Source: Rachycentron canadum (Eukaryota > Chordata > Actinopteri > Carangiformes > Rachycentridae). Taken from it: a stretch of 64,000 nucleotides of DNA. This document shows positions 1 through 11,970 of this stretch, in pieces (position 1 is the stretch's first letter; every line of letters starts with the position of its first letter). Both the position numbers and the translations under genes were made by a program. A model generated the notes under the pieces. That model was not told the DNA's origin, made no database searches, and saw only the letters and a list, made by a program, of their open reading frames with translations. Where the stretch lies: assembly GCA_038496675.1 (NCBI GenBank), contig CM076660.1, positions 1,240,180-1,304,179 of the forward strand, in the 5' to 3' direction.

Positions 1-369
1 GACTCAGTAAAGACTCTGTTCACTGTAATAGGGGATAGTAGCTCAGAGAACAAGAGGAAACTAAAAACACAGTGAATTTCTCCTTATTTTCTAGATAAAA
101 ACACTGTAAACCAGAATAACCAAAGAAAACTTCAACACAGAAAGTTCCACACATGTGTTTGTGTTGTTCTAGAGCTGATTTGAAGTTTCTCTCTTTATCT
201 GATCTGAGTTCTGCTCATTCTTTGGAGCAGTAATGATGAAAAATCAGCTCCAAAGCCTCTAATGCTCTAAATATCTTATTGTCCATGTCTCTCTGTCTTT
301 ATTCTGTCACTACAATAAACTCAGAGCAACTTCTCCTCACTCTGAGATCAGAAAAATACAGGATTGAAA
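1..369 (+). repeat. Dispersed repeat family A, copy 1 (truncated)
   Basis: This stretch matches 46526-46895 and the equivalent part of 18505-18842 almost base for base. I noticed only a few substitutions, such as a T/G difference in 'ctccttatt' against 'ctcctgatt'. The copy is cut on the left by the window edge. On the right the match stops after 'acaggattga', where the other copies continue with 'tcccattgac'. All three copies lie in the same orientation. I see no coding potential, terminal inverted repeats or A/B-box promoter, so the class is unknown. Confidence 0.9.
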
Positions 370-1738
370 TGTGACCTCTGACCCTAATTCTGATTTCTAT
401 GGTGGCGCCCCTCAGTGAGCGAGGTCTGATGAATGCGACAACCAACCTCTCGTCTACTTGCATCCCTGCATCCACCTCTTCCAGACAAGCACACGGACAA
501 CATGTCTCTACATCGTCAGTCCACCACTTGTTCCAACCCAAATGTGTCCACATCTATTAGACACAGTTACTGAGCCGATGGCTTTGTCAATTGTTACTGA
601 TACAGCTCCCTGTTAGTGAATCACTGTCTTCATTGAAATTTCAATTTGTCCATTACTTTAGTTTACTAGCTTTATAATAATAAAATACTCTATAGCAAAG
701 CTGGTGCACATGGTCAAAGGAGCATTGTCATTATCTTAGCATACTGACGTTAGCATTTGGCTGCAGACTAACTTTAGTCTTATTGACGTACCTGACATCA
801 TTTCAGTTTACTTATTTACTTCATCTTTCCAAACTCTGTGTTCTCCATTTGTAACAAAATGTCCCTGCAGGGTCATGAATGTTTTTCTGGCTCTAAGTTA
901 ATTCTCTACATTGCGTCCAGGATGATACAACAAACTGAACTCTATCGCTGTTTGGTATCAAAGGCAACTAAATCCTTATGACCTGAGATTGTCAGATGCA
1001 GTGGACGTTACCTTTCCCCCCACATTAGCCTGCCAACAATCACCGTCTTATAAAGAGGCACTGAAACATAAACCTTTTAACTATTAACATAAAACACCAT
1101 ATTCTCCTGGTGATGGGACCTAACTGTGCGCCTCCTCCTGTACGAGATAAAGAGCCAGTTAGGCCCCAGATTTTTTTATTTGCTCTCATTAAATGATTAA
1201 GAGCAAGAACAGGAGCAGGTTGCAGTGTTGCGAGTCTATTCAGTGCCTCCCCTCTCTGCTCCTTGTGCCTGCGGCTGCCTAAAGTCAGTGTCACAGGTCG
1301 ATAGATTTCCTATTAACTTCATCTTCATCTGGGACAAAAGCCGCGGCCCTCGGAGGCCGATGGCAGCGCAGCGTCAAGGTCTGCACGCTTGCAGTGATTG
1401 GCGTGTGCATGCGCAGGCCTGCAGGCTCGCTGCGCTAGATAAGAGACGCAGTGAGGAATGGCATGAGCTCTTAAAATGCTGGGGGTCTGTGAATGGCAGC
1501 AAGGGAGGAACAACCCGGCGTCCTGCAGGTTCAATTCTTATTGAGCTGATCAGTCAGGTCAGTCAGATCAGGCTTCTGCAATCTTGTGTTGATCAATTGT
1601 GAGACACAGTAAAAGACAAAAAAAGTATGAATTTTGCTGCTAAATGTTGCTGTGCAGCAGTTCTTTTGGATTTAAAGATCCCATTGAGTATAAACTATCA
1701 AAGTAGCACAAAGAAAGAAGAAGAAAGTAGCACAGAGA
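370..1738. other. Intronic sequence, no gene seen
   Basis: No exon, RNA gene or recognised repeat was found here. The part around 1335-1480 is richer in GC and CpG (for example 'ccgcggccctcggaggccg') than its surroundings. The open frames over it, about 125 codons on plus and 69 on minus, show no recognisable domain and overlap each other, so they are not called as genes. Confidence 0.5.
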
Positions 1739-1842
1739 AATGTGCGGTGACTGCTTTGTTGTGACATCACAAAGTTCCAGACTTCTAGACTAAAGTGTAT
1801 GGACCTTTAACATCTACCTTTAGACCACGTGGACCTTTAAAG
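1739..1842 (-). repeat. Family B MITE fragment
   Basis: This contains the family hallmark 'gctttgttgtgacatcacaa' followed by one to two units of 'tatggacctttaacatctac' and its variant. The order is the reverse complement of the reference copy at 56314-56803. The stretch between the two hallmarks in full copies is missing here, so this is an internally deleted remnant. Confidence 0.75.
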
Positions 1843-2599
1843 TAAGTTAATGTAGATTTGAAAGTAGGTTGGACATGGTGTTGTCTCTTCAAATCTCCGA
1901 GAGCTAAACATCCAGCTCCTTAACCTTCCTTTAAGTTTCTTGTGATGAATGAGCTGAGAAGATTAAAGCTGAAAACATTTCAACATCATCATTCGAAGCA
2001 CATGGATCATCTCTATTTTATAGCACAGCAGTGACCTCAAACAAGCAGTTTAACAAAGCTGTGCAGGCATCAACTTTGGATGAATCTATAAACACAATCC
2101 CAGACACACAAAACCCTAACCTTGCCGACACCTCCCTGGAAGTTCCCCTCGGCAGTACAAAGTGCCACCGCGGCATCAACAAAACTCTCCCTTTGATCTA
2201 CGTCTCCTAACTGCTCCTCTCCTCCTTCCTTTCTTTGTAAAGGGACTTGACTTTTAAATGAGGTCTTTGTGCTGCGCCTGGAGCTCCAGACGCCATCGAG
2301 GAGGTCTTCAATAAAAACGCCGCCCTTCCTCTGCGCTGTGTAGAAATTTACGACGCACAAACTTTCATCGAATCTCAGGGCTGCTCGGATTGAATGGCCT
2401 TGTCTTCAAGGCACGAGCAGAATGAAAGGGACGCCGACGCCTGGAAGGTCTCAATACGCTCAGACAGATGGTGGGAGGGACGGGGGACAGACGGACAAAG
2501 TCAGAGAAAAGAGGAGCTGACTGACTTTTTAGTTTTATGTTCATACTGACATAAAAAAAAAAAAAAAAAAAAAAAGTCTCACTTGTTGGCTTCAAGGGC
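1843..2599. other. Intronic sequence with a poly(A) run
   Basis: There is no recognisable gene. A run of about 24 A lies near 2552-2575, just before the tRNA-like SINE, and could be the tail of a retroposed element whose body has decayed. Confidence 0.4.
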
Positions 2600-2705
2600 T
2601 CCAGAGCATCCTGGTAGTCAAATGGTTAAAGCACTTACCACATTAAACACCACGGTTTGATTACAGCCAAGAAACCGTGCTGCCTGTCATCATTTCCTCT
2701 CTCTC
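2600..2705 (+). mobile_element. tRNA-derived SINE fragment
   Basis: An RNA polymerase III type 2 promoter is visible. The A box TAGTCAAATGG (2615-2625) fits the consensus TRGYNNARNNG fully. The B box GGTTTGATTAC (2654-2664) fits GGTTCRANNCC with two changes. The spacing of about 30 bp between boxes is that of tRNA-derived elements. The downstream part 'gcctgtcatcatttcctctc' resembles the body of common fish tRNA-SINEs. The acceptor stem does not close well, so a functional tRNA gene is unlikely. Confidence 0.7.
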
Positions 2706-2970
2706 CTTTCATTTCCTGTTGGCATGCTCCATATACGGCTTCCACTGGTCGGCAGCCAAAAGTAGAACTTCACAATATGTGAAATCAGACTTACTAAGGA
2801 ATATAATTATTAGTCGTCCAATCCCTCCGGTGCATGGCCCTGATGGAGTGAAGGTTGAGACCTGACCACACGCAGGATCCCCTGGAAGCTTTTTTAAGTG
2901 CAGACATAACTGTTTGTGACTGCCCATAGCTGATGCCCCAGCTTTCAAAAGCCTATTAACTTTGCTTTGC

Positions 2971-3141
2971 TTAAAGGTCCCATATAGTATAAAGTATAGT
3001 GTTTTCTAAGGCTCTCTTCTGATTGGCTCACTGACCTGTTGCTATTAGAGCTCCAGCTCTCAAACTGAAACGACACACGTTTTCTTATGGATGTGAAAAC
3101 TAGATAAAACACGGGAAGAGTCTGAAACATGGGACCTCTAA
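2971..3141 (-). mobile_element. Short family B MITE derivative with both ends
   Basis: The element opens with TTAAAGGTCCCATAT and closes with ACATGGGACCTCTAA, which are imperfect inverted repeats of about 15 bp. The interior holds the family's 'tctgattggctcactgacctg' and 'gagctccag' segments, also present near 56655-56690. At about 171 bp it is an internal deletion product of the roughly 500-bp element seen at 41617-42138 and 56314-56803. Confidence 0.75.
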
Positions 3142-6100
3142 TGTTTGGGATTGCCCTCGTTCATGGTTAAAAGAAATCAACATTGACTACTGGTAAGAAA
3201 CAGGAAGCAGCGACCAGCCATGTTAAAGTCAGACTCATGTCAATCATCCAGCCACCTATGGACTTCTTCGCTCTGTGGTAATATCACCTGACCTGCTGCT
3301 GCCAGAGACAACTGACTGTCCTAACTCCCTCACAGGTGCCAGGTATAAACGTCATGGGAAGAACTGAACGGAAACTCGAGTTGAAACGTGATCTTTGATG
3401 ACTTGGTGAGACTCATTTGGAAACCTTTGCTTAGCTCGGACGGCCAGGAGACCAAACCAAGAGTGGCGCTCTTCCTTCACAACAGGTAAAGGCCTTAGCA
3501 GCTGCAACAGAGAAACACCAACTGTGATGTGGTCCAAACTGACGGGGACAGTTTTTGTCATGTCTAACATCCAAAAAAAAAAAAAAAAAAAACCTGGACA
3601 TGAAAGGTCCAAATAAATGTGGCGAGAAAAAGAAAGACGTCAAAGACCCAGATTTTTTACTGACATATGTCAAGGATGTAATTCTGACTGTGTATTGTAA
3701 TTACTTAAGTAATACACTGCATATTATTTAACATTGGCAATATTACTGTAAGTGTGTTAAACAGGCAATTTTCATGCAACATACACAGCACTGTGATAAC
3801 TTTGCCATACCCTATCACAGATACTTGTGAATCTCTTGAAGCTGATTGAGGACATTGAACCATTCAGTGCATTCAGCACTCAACACTTATCACTTAGCAA
3901 GAGGATGCTCATCAGCATCATTCTTGTTTAAAAAAAAGACCTTATTCGGCATTTTGGCACAGGAACGGGAACTCTGACTCATTTCAGAGCTGCTGTTAAG
4001 GTCGTGTTGTACAAGAAATATTGAGCTAGAAATCTGTGCACGTTGATTATTACCGCTGTAAAGCACAGTTTAACTAGTTTGTTTGAATTTAATTTAATCA
4101 CACCCGCCAAACTTCATGTACTGAGCTCATTTACTAACAGGTGCCCTGAAAATAATTAAAATGTTCCTGTAAATGCTGTATGTTTGATTAAAAACCCTAA
4201 TTGGATATACTGCACAGCAGAGACATATGTCCAACATTTATTGCCATCTGTACATTAATAAAAGATAAGTATTTAGTCTCCAACAGTTCAACAAAAACTT
4301 CAGTTGCCCTGACAGTCGGTGAAATTCACTTATCGCTGGTGGGTGAGAGAAGCTGCTCACGTGTTTGCATCCGACTGCAAACATCTGCACATTTTCTTCC
4401 TCAAGGCTCCACCACGCTCCGGCTTTACAACCGATAACCTCTTTAATTGATCTGCTTCCTCTAATCCCTTCCTAATCGGGGCTGGTCGGCCTCAGATGTA
4501 GACGTTTAGCGTGGCCGAAGATATGCGAGATCATGTGGAGGTTTGGGGACGGAAGCAGGTGTTTCACAGACATGAAGATGTGGAGTGTTTGGGGCAAAGC
4601 GTCTGCTTTAAGAGATCCTGTCGCTTTCCGATACCGAGTCACTGCACAAGTCACAAGCAGCGCTGCTCGGAGGACGTCTTATAAACCGTTGTGTTGTAAA
4701 TGGGGTGAAAGCTCTTGACAGGACCAGTTCGTAAATGGCTGTTAATGTTGACGCTGGTTTTGGTGCAACAGCGGAAACTAAAACATTCCTTTAAATTTCC
4801 ATTTAAAGGAGAAACTAGCAACTAAGTTTCCACTTGTTCCTCCACTTGTCTTTGTTTGAATAAAGGTTAAAAGAGTGAAAAAAAAAAAAAAGCTTTAACC
4901 ATGATTTATCCAGACTTGCCATCGTCTTTTCAGCCTCCTGCGGAGATTTGGAGAAGAAACGTTGTTTTCTTTAGGTTTACCTCACATCTGAGGATGAAAT
5001 AGAGAAGAAAGTAGAGAAATATCCAATCTGTCCACCTGCTTATATATTCATGTATTTATATCTGTCATCCCTATGGATTGCTTTGCCATGTGGCAATGCA
5101 GTAATAACTTTACTTTCAAATGGAAAGTATAAAGATGAGCCTTATTTTTCATATTTTGCTTCTGGAGTTCCAAGGAGTTAAGTCCATTTTCCTCCCTTTT
5201 TTCTCTTCCTTCATGACGTTTTCTTTAATGTTTTTTTTTTTTTTTTTTTTTTTTTTCATATGTCTGAAATGTGTAGGTTATGCATGAAAAATATTCTCGG
5301 CAGCCACCTTTTCGTTCACTTTAGTTCACTGGGTTATGTGTTGAATTGTGTGCACACTCTACCCAACGTTATCTGCCTCCAATACCTCGTCTGAAAAAAA
5401 AAAAAAGAAAAGTCAGGCGAGTATGGCTGGAAGTTGTCAGCTTTATCTGCCACCCCTGCCTTTTGATCTCTACCTTATGGGGCTTTACTGAATGAAGAAG
5501 AAGTCATGCATAAACACAACGCCGCACAGCCATAACAGATACAAACAACACACACACATACACACAAATTCATACAGAAAGAACAAACAAACATGCATTC
5601 AAAATATAATCAAACACACACCCAGAAATGTGCATACGGCTCTAGAAAAACCATCCATTCATCTATCCATCCGTCCATTCCCTGAGAAAATATCCCCAAG
5701 GTCTGAAAGAGAATATTAATATCTTGCTGTAAAACATAACTGCGGCAGTTCATATTAGTTTAGACTTATCGTCCTCCCACTTTTGTCTTTGCTTTGCTTG
5801 AGTGTCAATGAAGAAAAGACAGTAGGAAGTGATAGAGAGAAGGAGATGAAAAACCTACCACCTCGTTCAACCCCACTGAGCTGACTTTGATGAGATTCGA
5901 AGGTGTGACATGACCGGATGAGTTCAACAAGACTTAAATCCTATAAATACTACAGCACTTCTCATTGATGCGTCTGGGTTTTGTATTTATATTCTGCAGC
6001 TGATGACTTTTTTGAATCCAGTTCAGCTGATGCAGTTTTCAAACTATAATATACCAAAAACTGAATATTTTTTTTTTATTGATAAATAAAAAAAAAAAAC

Positions 6101-6293
6101 AGCCAATTGATTTTCTGGCAAAAAAACTAATAAACACATTGACGGATCATTCCTGAAAATCGTCCTATACATTTTTTGCGATGAAGATACATTTTGATTC
6201 TCAACTCCTGAGAGGGAGAAAATATGGATGTCACCAGGGTTTGTAAGTAAAAGCGTAATTATAAAAATAAAAATGGTTTAGTTTGGTTTTATT
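3142..6293. other. Intronic sequence, no gene seen
   Basis: I see A/T runs near 3576-3592, 4879-4891, 5230-5256 and 5395-5406, and a CA-rich then CCAT-rich low-complexity tract at about 5540-5690. Frames that read through the poly(A) tracts on the minus strand are artefacts. No splice-flanked coding block was recognised, and the expected next sgcd exon was not found here. Confidence 0.5.
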
Positions 6294-6448
6294 CTAATAA
6301 ATCAAGGGAGAATTAGGGACATTTTTACCATAGACTTCAATACAATCTGACTTCTACAATCTGAACAACCAGTGGAGTCGCCCCCTGATGGTCATTAGAG
6401 AGAATGAAGGTTTGAGGCTCTTCAGCTCTGGCTTCACTTTTATAGACA
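6294..6448 (-). repeat. Dispersed repeat family C copy
   Basis: This is the reverse complement of the block shared by 22000-22190, 39085-39315, 54313-54482 and 56036-56275. It includes 'catagacttcaatacaatct' and 'tggtcattagagagaatgaa'. The copy is slightly diverged and contains a small extra segment ('ctacaatctgaacaacc') relative to the copy at 22000. Confidence 0.85.
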
Positions 6449-7065
6449 GTCTACTGTTGAATCTAATTTCTTCTGGACGTTCCCAGAAGTTCAGAGGTCA
6501 CTGTGTTGCCTTTCTTTGGTTAACAGTAAACAGGGTGGTCTTACATGTGGATGTTGTCAGGATTAAATAATGGTCTAGTGTGTGTGTGTGGGCATAATTT
6601 CCGTGGTGGGATCGATAGTGTGGGCTTGTATCGTTTGTGAGGGTTGACAGTGAAACAGGGAGTGAAAGACACAGTATCAAAGGCTGCTGACAGCTGCTCT
6701 GTCAAACATTTAAATAAAGGAGCGGACGAACCAGGGAGGACTGAGAGAGACGTAAAGATATTCAGACACTTTCACAGCATGATGGTCTGTTTCTGAAGAG
6801 GGAGAAATAGATGGACTGATTTCCTCTAAAATATACATTTCCCCGAACCTGACCAGTCAAACGTTTTGTCATTGACTCAGACACTTGAGTTCTTCTGACG
6901 GTACCACCTGTTGTGTGAAACACAAAACCCACATAGTCCTCCCTGCCAGGCCGGACATAATAGCTGTCAGTCGAAGCTAATATTGATCTTCACAGTGGGC
7001 CAAAAGGCAGACAGTGTTTATCTGCATGAAACAAGATCGCAACTCTGACACGAGCCCATCAAACC

Positions 7066-7124
<59 letters not shown>

Positions 7125-9904
7125 CCTCTTTCACGAGGGATAACAGCTACTCGAATCCCAACATGTTTCTACTTCGACTGCACCCACCACTACAACTTTC
7201 AAAGACTGTGACTCACTAAGTTTTCAAACTTGTTTAGCTTGTTTGCTAAAAAGAGCTGCTCGATGCTGCTGGAAACAAATTTCATTGGACTGAACCACAC
7301 GATTAATGTGTCTCAAAACCAAATTAGGAATTCACAGAGGCTAAAAATCTCCTTACAGCTGCTTAGTTGGTGCTTTTTCTTGTGGCTTTATCACTGTGAG
7401 CAACCCCTCACGTTCTAAAGACTTTAGATTCAACCTTAATAAATATCTGTGACGAGTCCCAGGCGTCGCAGTCATGGTTATTTAGGGCAGGTCCAGCTCG
7501 TGGTTATCAGAACGCTGCAGAACCAAGCTGATGCAGTGCCAACAAGTGTCCAGGCCCAAGACGACGGAACAAAAGCACCTGAAGGATGCTTTTTAAGGCT
7601 TGTAGATACTCTAACTGGACCTTTACGAAACAGCCACAAAGTCCTGGAAGCACATTGTCCACGTGGGAGGTGAAGAAAAGCACCGTAGCTCTGTGTTTTT
7701 AAAACCCAGCCACACACTCAGATAGAAACTAGTCCATACAAAGGACAACCATAACACAAAATTAGCACTGTACTATATAAGTCATTTAACAGACACAAGT
7801 GCAGGAGGATCATCTCCTAAGGACGGGATTCAAAAGCTTTCCCAAAGCTGAAGGTAGGTTTGGGTTTAGGTCTGGATTGGGAGGACAGGTGGTAGGACAC
7901 ACGAGTGACGGGGGCCAACTATGCCAAGGCTGAGAAACAATCCCTAAACTGAGGAGGAGGTCCATGACATCACTTATCCCCAACCTACCATCCCATCCCT
8001 TTATCCATCCTTAGGAGATTTAACAAACGTGGCCTCACGTAACTCCAAACACTCCCTTACACTTGGTCTCAGGTGGCCCCAACAACTTTATAACAGCCAG
8101 CAGCACCAATGAAACAGGCGGCGCCGATACCAATACACTTGATAATGACCCTGTAGAGGTTAAACACTTTGGACCCACTGGTGAGTCAGAACCGAAGAAG
8201 GTTATTTGATGACGTCGAACATCTTTGAGTATCTGCAACTAAGTCCACTTTTCACTGATCAGCTATTGTTGGAAAATCTTAAGAAATGTTGATCAAAGCA
8301 GCTTCAACACTCAAAACAAAAGTCGGTAGATTAGATAGGATGCCTGAATGTACAAGAATCGAAGTCTTTTATTGTTGGTGTGAATTGTAATTCTGTTCTA
8401 AATTGTTATTTTGTCAATAATTGCTTTCTGTCTTTGTCTTTTTTGAAAGACAGGTTTGCTTTGTTTCATCCGTCATAATTCTGACTTGCCTTCATGTTTT
8501 TCTGATGTTTTACAATCGTCTTACAACTAAAATGAATGGAAACGCAGCAGTGGAGCGTTCTCCCATTAGGAGTAAACCTACAGATTTGCAGTCCTGAGGG
8601 AGTCCAACACCACTTCAAAGAAACTGACCTTCCTCTTTTCTCTCCCCTCTGCTCTTATTTATACGTCTTTACTCATAAGACTCATTAACTGACTCCCACC
8701 ACATAATCCCTTGAAACCTACTTCCTCTCTCTTTTGCCTTTTCTCTTTGCCTCTTTGCTCTTTACCTCAAGTTCAACCTTTTCCCTTTTCTTCCATCTCC
8801 TTCATGATAAAACTAGGTCACTAATCAATAAGGAAATTTGTTTCTTTTGCCCAGACCCCCATTCAGTGTCTGTGTCTGGAGGCTCAAGGGTCTTGTATCG
8901 GAAAATTGTCTTGAATGGCTTTTGAGTAAGACTTTTGAGCCTTACCTCATTATCAAACTAAAAAATAAAAGTGCTTTGTAAAGCTCATTTCTTGAAATGC
9001 AACCTTCAAAGAGGAAAGATGATGTAACCCAGACCATTACCTGGGAAGCATAACACCAAACAGGAAGCATGTAACCCAGTGAAACTGAGAAACCTTTTGA
9101 AGTGTAATAACAGAGAGAAAAAGTCAGAGAGTACCGGAGAGGAGATGCATCGTTGGAGTTTGGGTCGATGACTTTGATGCATTTCAGAAAATGGAGGCTC
9201 TTCCGCTCAGTGTAGCTGTGTGTTGAGGTCCTTTTTCCCTTCTGAAAGGGTTGGCTACACGGAGCCCAGTAATACTTTTCATGCAGTATTATTCACTGTG
9301 TTCATGTCTCATGGCTTTTTCTTTCTTTCTATTCTGAACTGACCGGCAGCTTGTGAGGTATTCGTCGACGTCACCTTTCGGTTCGCACGGAAGATGCAAG
9401 TTGCTCGGGTCGATTAATGTTTGACGAAGGGGTTGGAGAAATTGTGGCTCATTTAAGTGTCACTATTTTAGTAAGTTGAACTACAGCGACCTCTACAACT
9501 ACATCAATCTTCATCTCCATATAATTTCCTTTTCCATGGCCATTTTCATCCAATTTTTCTGGCATCTCCCCCTTGATTATGCCGACAAAGCTTTTAATCA
9601 TATCAGCTGTTTTTTTCAGTCACCAGGAAGCACACTGCCGGGCCTTTGTTCACTACTAAAAAAAAAAAAAAAGAGATTCTGCAACTAAATGCAATAAAAA
9701 ACTGGAGTAATAGTGGTTCTGATGATCAAGGAAGATGGGTGCTATACAACCCCCCCTTTCGCTGAAATCCTGTGGTGCAGAAAATGCTGTGGCTTTTGGT
9801 GCTTTAAGGATCATTATTTTCCATTTTTAGCAGCTGTCACTAAAAGTCATTTTGTCCTGAGGACTGCTCAGAAAACTAGCTTAAAATAGCTGAAAGCGAG
9901 ACGA
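6449..9904. other. Intronic sequence, no gene seen
   Basis: This stretch holds a (GA)n microsatellite (listed separately) and otherwise unremarkable single-copy-looking sequence. A T/C-rich tract covers about 8630-8800. Short open frames at 7014, 7449 and 8734 have no domain-like composition. Confidence 0.5.
7069..7121. repeat. (GA)n microsatellite
   Basis: An uninterrupted AG dinucleotide tract of about 26 units, one of the longest perfect microsatellites in the window. Confidence 0.97.
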
Positions 9905-10075
9905 TTAAAGGTCCCATTTGGTATAAATTGAGATTTCTATCTTTTTTTTTTTTTTTTTTTTTTTAAAGTTTTAATTTTGGGCTTTCGTCTTTATTAGAGT
10001 GATAGTGAGAGTGTGATAGGAAAGTTGGGGAGAGAAAGCGATGGCCACAGGCTAGACTTGGTATATGGTGGTATA
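9905..10075. repeat. MITE end, poly(T) and SINE-tail-like composite
   Basis: It opens with 'ttaaaggtcccatttggta', a family B terminus, and then a T tract of about 22. The following 'tctttattagagtgatagtg' and 'gtgataggaaagttggggag' resemble the common fish SINE tail (Pfam-unrelated, read from memory of genomic repeats). The SINE assignment is tentative; the MITE end is clearer. Confidence 0.45.
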
Positions 10076-11839
10076 TGGTATATCTTTTGATGGAACAAAA
10101 TAAAAGACTGGAGGAGAGTCAAATATGAGACCTTTATTAAGATTTACCGAATGTCGTCATCAAAAAGTTTTGCGCCGATGAACTAAATAAATTTGCCTGC
10201 AGAAGTTTTCGGTCGCGAAGTGATGGCAAACTTATTTTTACCACTACAGATGCAAACAGAGCCTGTAAACTGCCACAGTGTTACACACAAGCAGCTCATA
10301 TTTCAAGCAAGCTAAAATTGCCTGACGTGCTGTAGATAACTGTTTAAGACAGATTGACTGAGACAGTAGGAAGTGATTCTGCGTGTGGTTGTTCATTTGC
10401 TCACATGTCATGAGCGGGTGTGAAGGACCTTGCTCAAGGGTATGTCAGCAGTAGTAATTATGTGATGGGAGCGCTGTCAGGCTCAAACTAATGACTTTCA
10501 GGTCACAATAACCTCATATCTCACATTAGCTGCCTGATGTCTCATTAGCACAATATTTGTTTTTGTGAACCATCACTGGTATCGCCGCCAAAAAGACCCA
10601 AGTACAACAAAAACAAATCCTTTCTTGTTAACTTACTTGAGATTTTCTCTTACTACTCACAATGATAGGAGGTTCTCTCATCACAACACTGTCAATATCG
10701 GGCTCAATATTGTTCCGGCCACAGCAGACAGTGTGATGGATGGATCATTACTGTGGTTGAGTTTAAAATGCTCAACAAAGTTTGATGCTTCCTTTGATCT
10801 TGAACTTGTCTTGAACCCATTACAAGTTTGTTTTAAAACGTCTGCAGTCAGCTGCTCGACTTTGACCCGGAGATAGACCTTAGACTCTGATTCAACCAAA
10901 GTAATGTGGACTCATCTGTCAAGTTACAACTCTCCCTTCTGGAAAGTAGAGAAAGTTATTGGGATTCGAGAGAGTAAACTTCTGAAAGTGAATTGTAATT
11001 CAGAAGCCCATCACCGTGGATCCTTGGGACGATCCCTGTTACAGAATCAATACTGAATCCAGTACATCACCTTGTCTGGTTCTGCAGACACGAGCACCGG
11101 GTTTCATGCTCCTGATTTCTGAAAATAAGGATTATTTCCTTCCTTGTTTTCTTATTTATGGACCTGTTTTATTTATGAATGTGAGTGTTTAGTCTACAAA
11201 AAGTCAGAAAATGTGGAAAAAAAAAGCCCACCCAGCAAAATTAAACCAGCCCAGTCTACACCCTGGATCCATGGGCCAAATCTGGCCCATAGACATCCAC
11301 CTGTGGGTAGTTTCTGGCCATTATCCTCCAGTGTTGACTGACAACTGGAAGATATTCTGTGTGTGTGCGTCACCAATGGTCGTACCATCTGCATCACGCA
11401 GTAAATGGGCCTGTCTTGGGCCATGGACCAGGGGAATATACTATATCTTGTGGGCAGTGTGGCGTCTCGCTTTGGACCCTAATTCAGGAAACACTCCGGG
11501 ATCGTAACACATGATTTGGCACAAACAACCTATATGGTTGTTTCAATCTAATCCTCCAAACTGAACAACCACAAGTTGTTTTTTTTTTGTTTGTTTGTTT
11601 GTTTCTCAAGGCTCTGCTACAACCCACAGAGTCGTGTCCTGAAATAGTGTCCCAACAGTGGCAGACTTATCGGACCCGTCACAATAACTGCAGAAACGGT
11701 TGTAGCTTGGTTAGGTTTAGTGATTTTAGGTAAAAATAAGTACTTCCCCAACAACCAGACCATTTCTGCTGTCATGGTTACAACAGTAACAGTGTGGTCA
11801 ACCTCGCTGAACTTTCATGGATACCAGAAAACACATTTT
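10076..11839. other. Intronic sequence, no gene seen
   Basis: Single-copy-looking DNA. A small inverted motif TGGGCCAAATCTGGCCCA (7-bp arms) lies near 11273-11290, and a (TTTG)n-like run near 11588-11603. Overlapping short frames on both strands at 10565-10900 and 11144-11507 carry no recognisable domain. Confidence 0.45.
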
Positions 11840-11970
11840 TGTCGACCCATCCATCCACCCCGACCTCCTCCTGGACTTTGTCGCTGTGTAAACTACATCA
11901 CAGAACTTTTCCCTTTGCTTCTGTCACATTTACTACAACCACTAGATGTTGCTAGCAACAAAACCTAACT
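11840..11970 (+). repeat. Dispersed repeat family G copy
   Basis: Its 3' part ('ttttccctttgcttctgtc', then 'actagatgttgctagcaaca') matches 29840-29910 ('gctagatgtcacctagcaac') at moderate identity and in the same orientation. Only two copies are visible, so the element's limits are unclear. Confidence 0.6.

Noticed and set aside
2600..2705. Possible functional tRNA gene
   Set aside because: A and B boxes are present but no cloverleaf or acceptor stem closes; it fits a tRNA-derived SINE.
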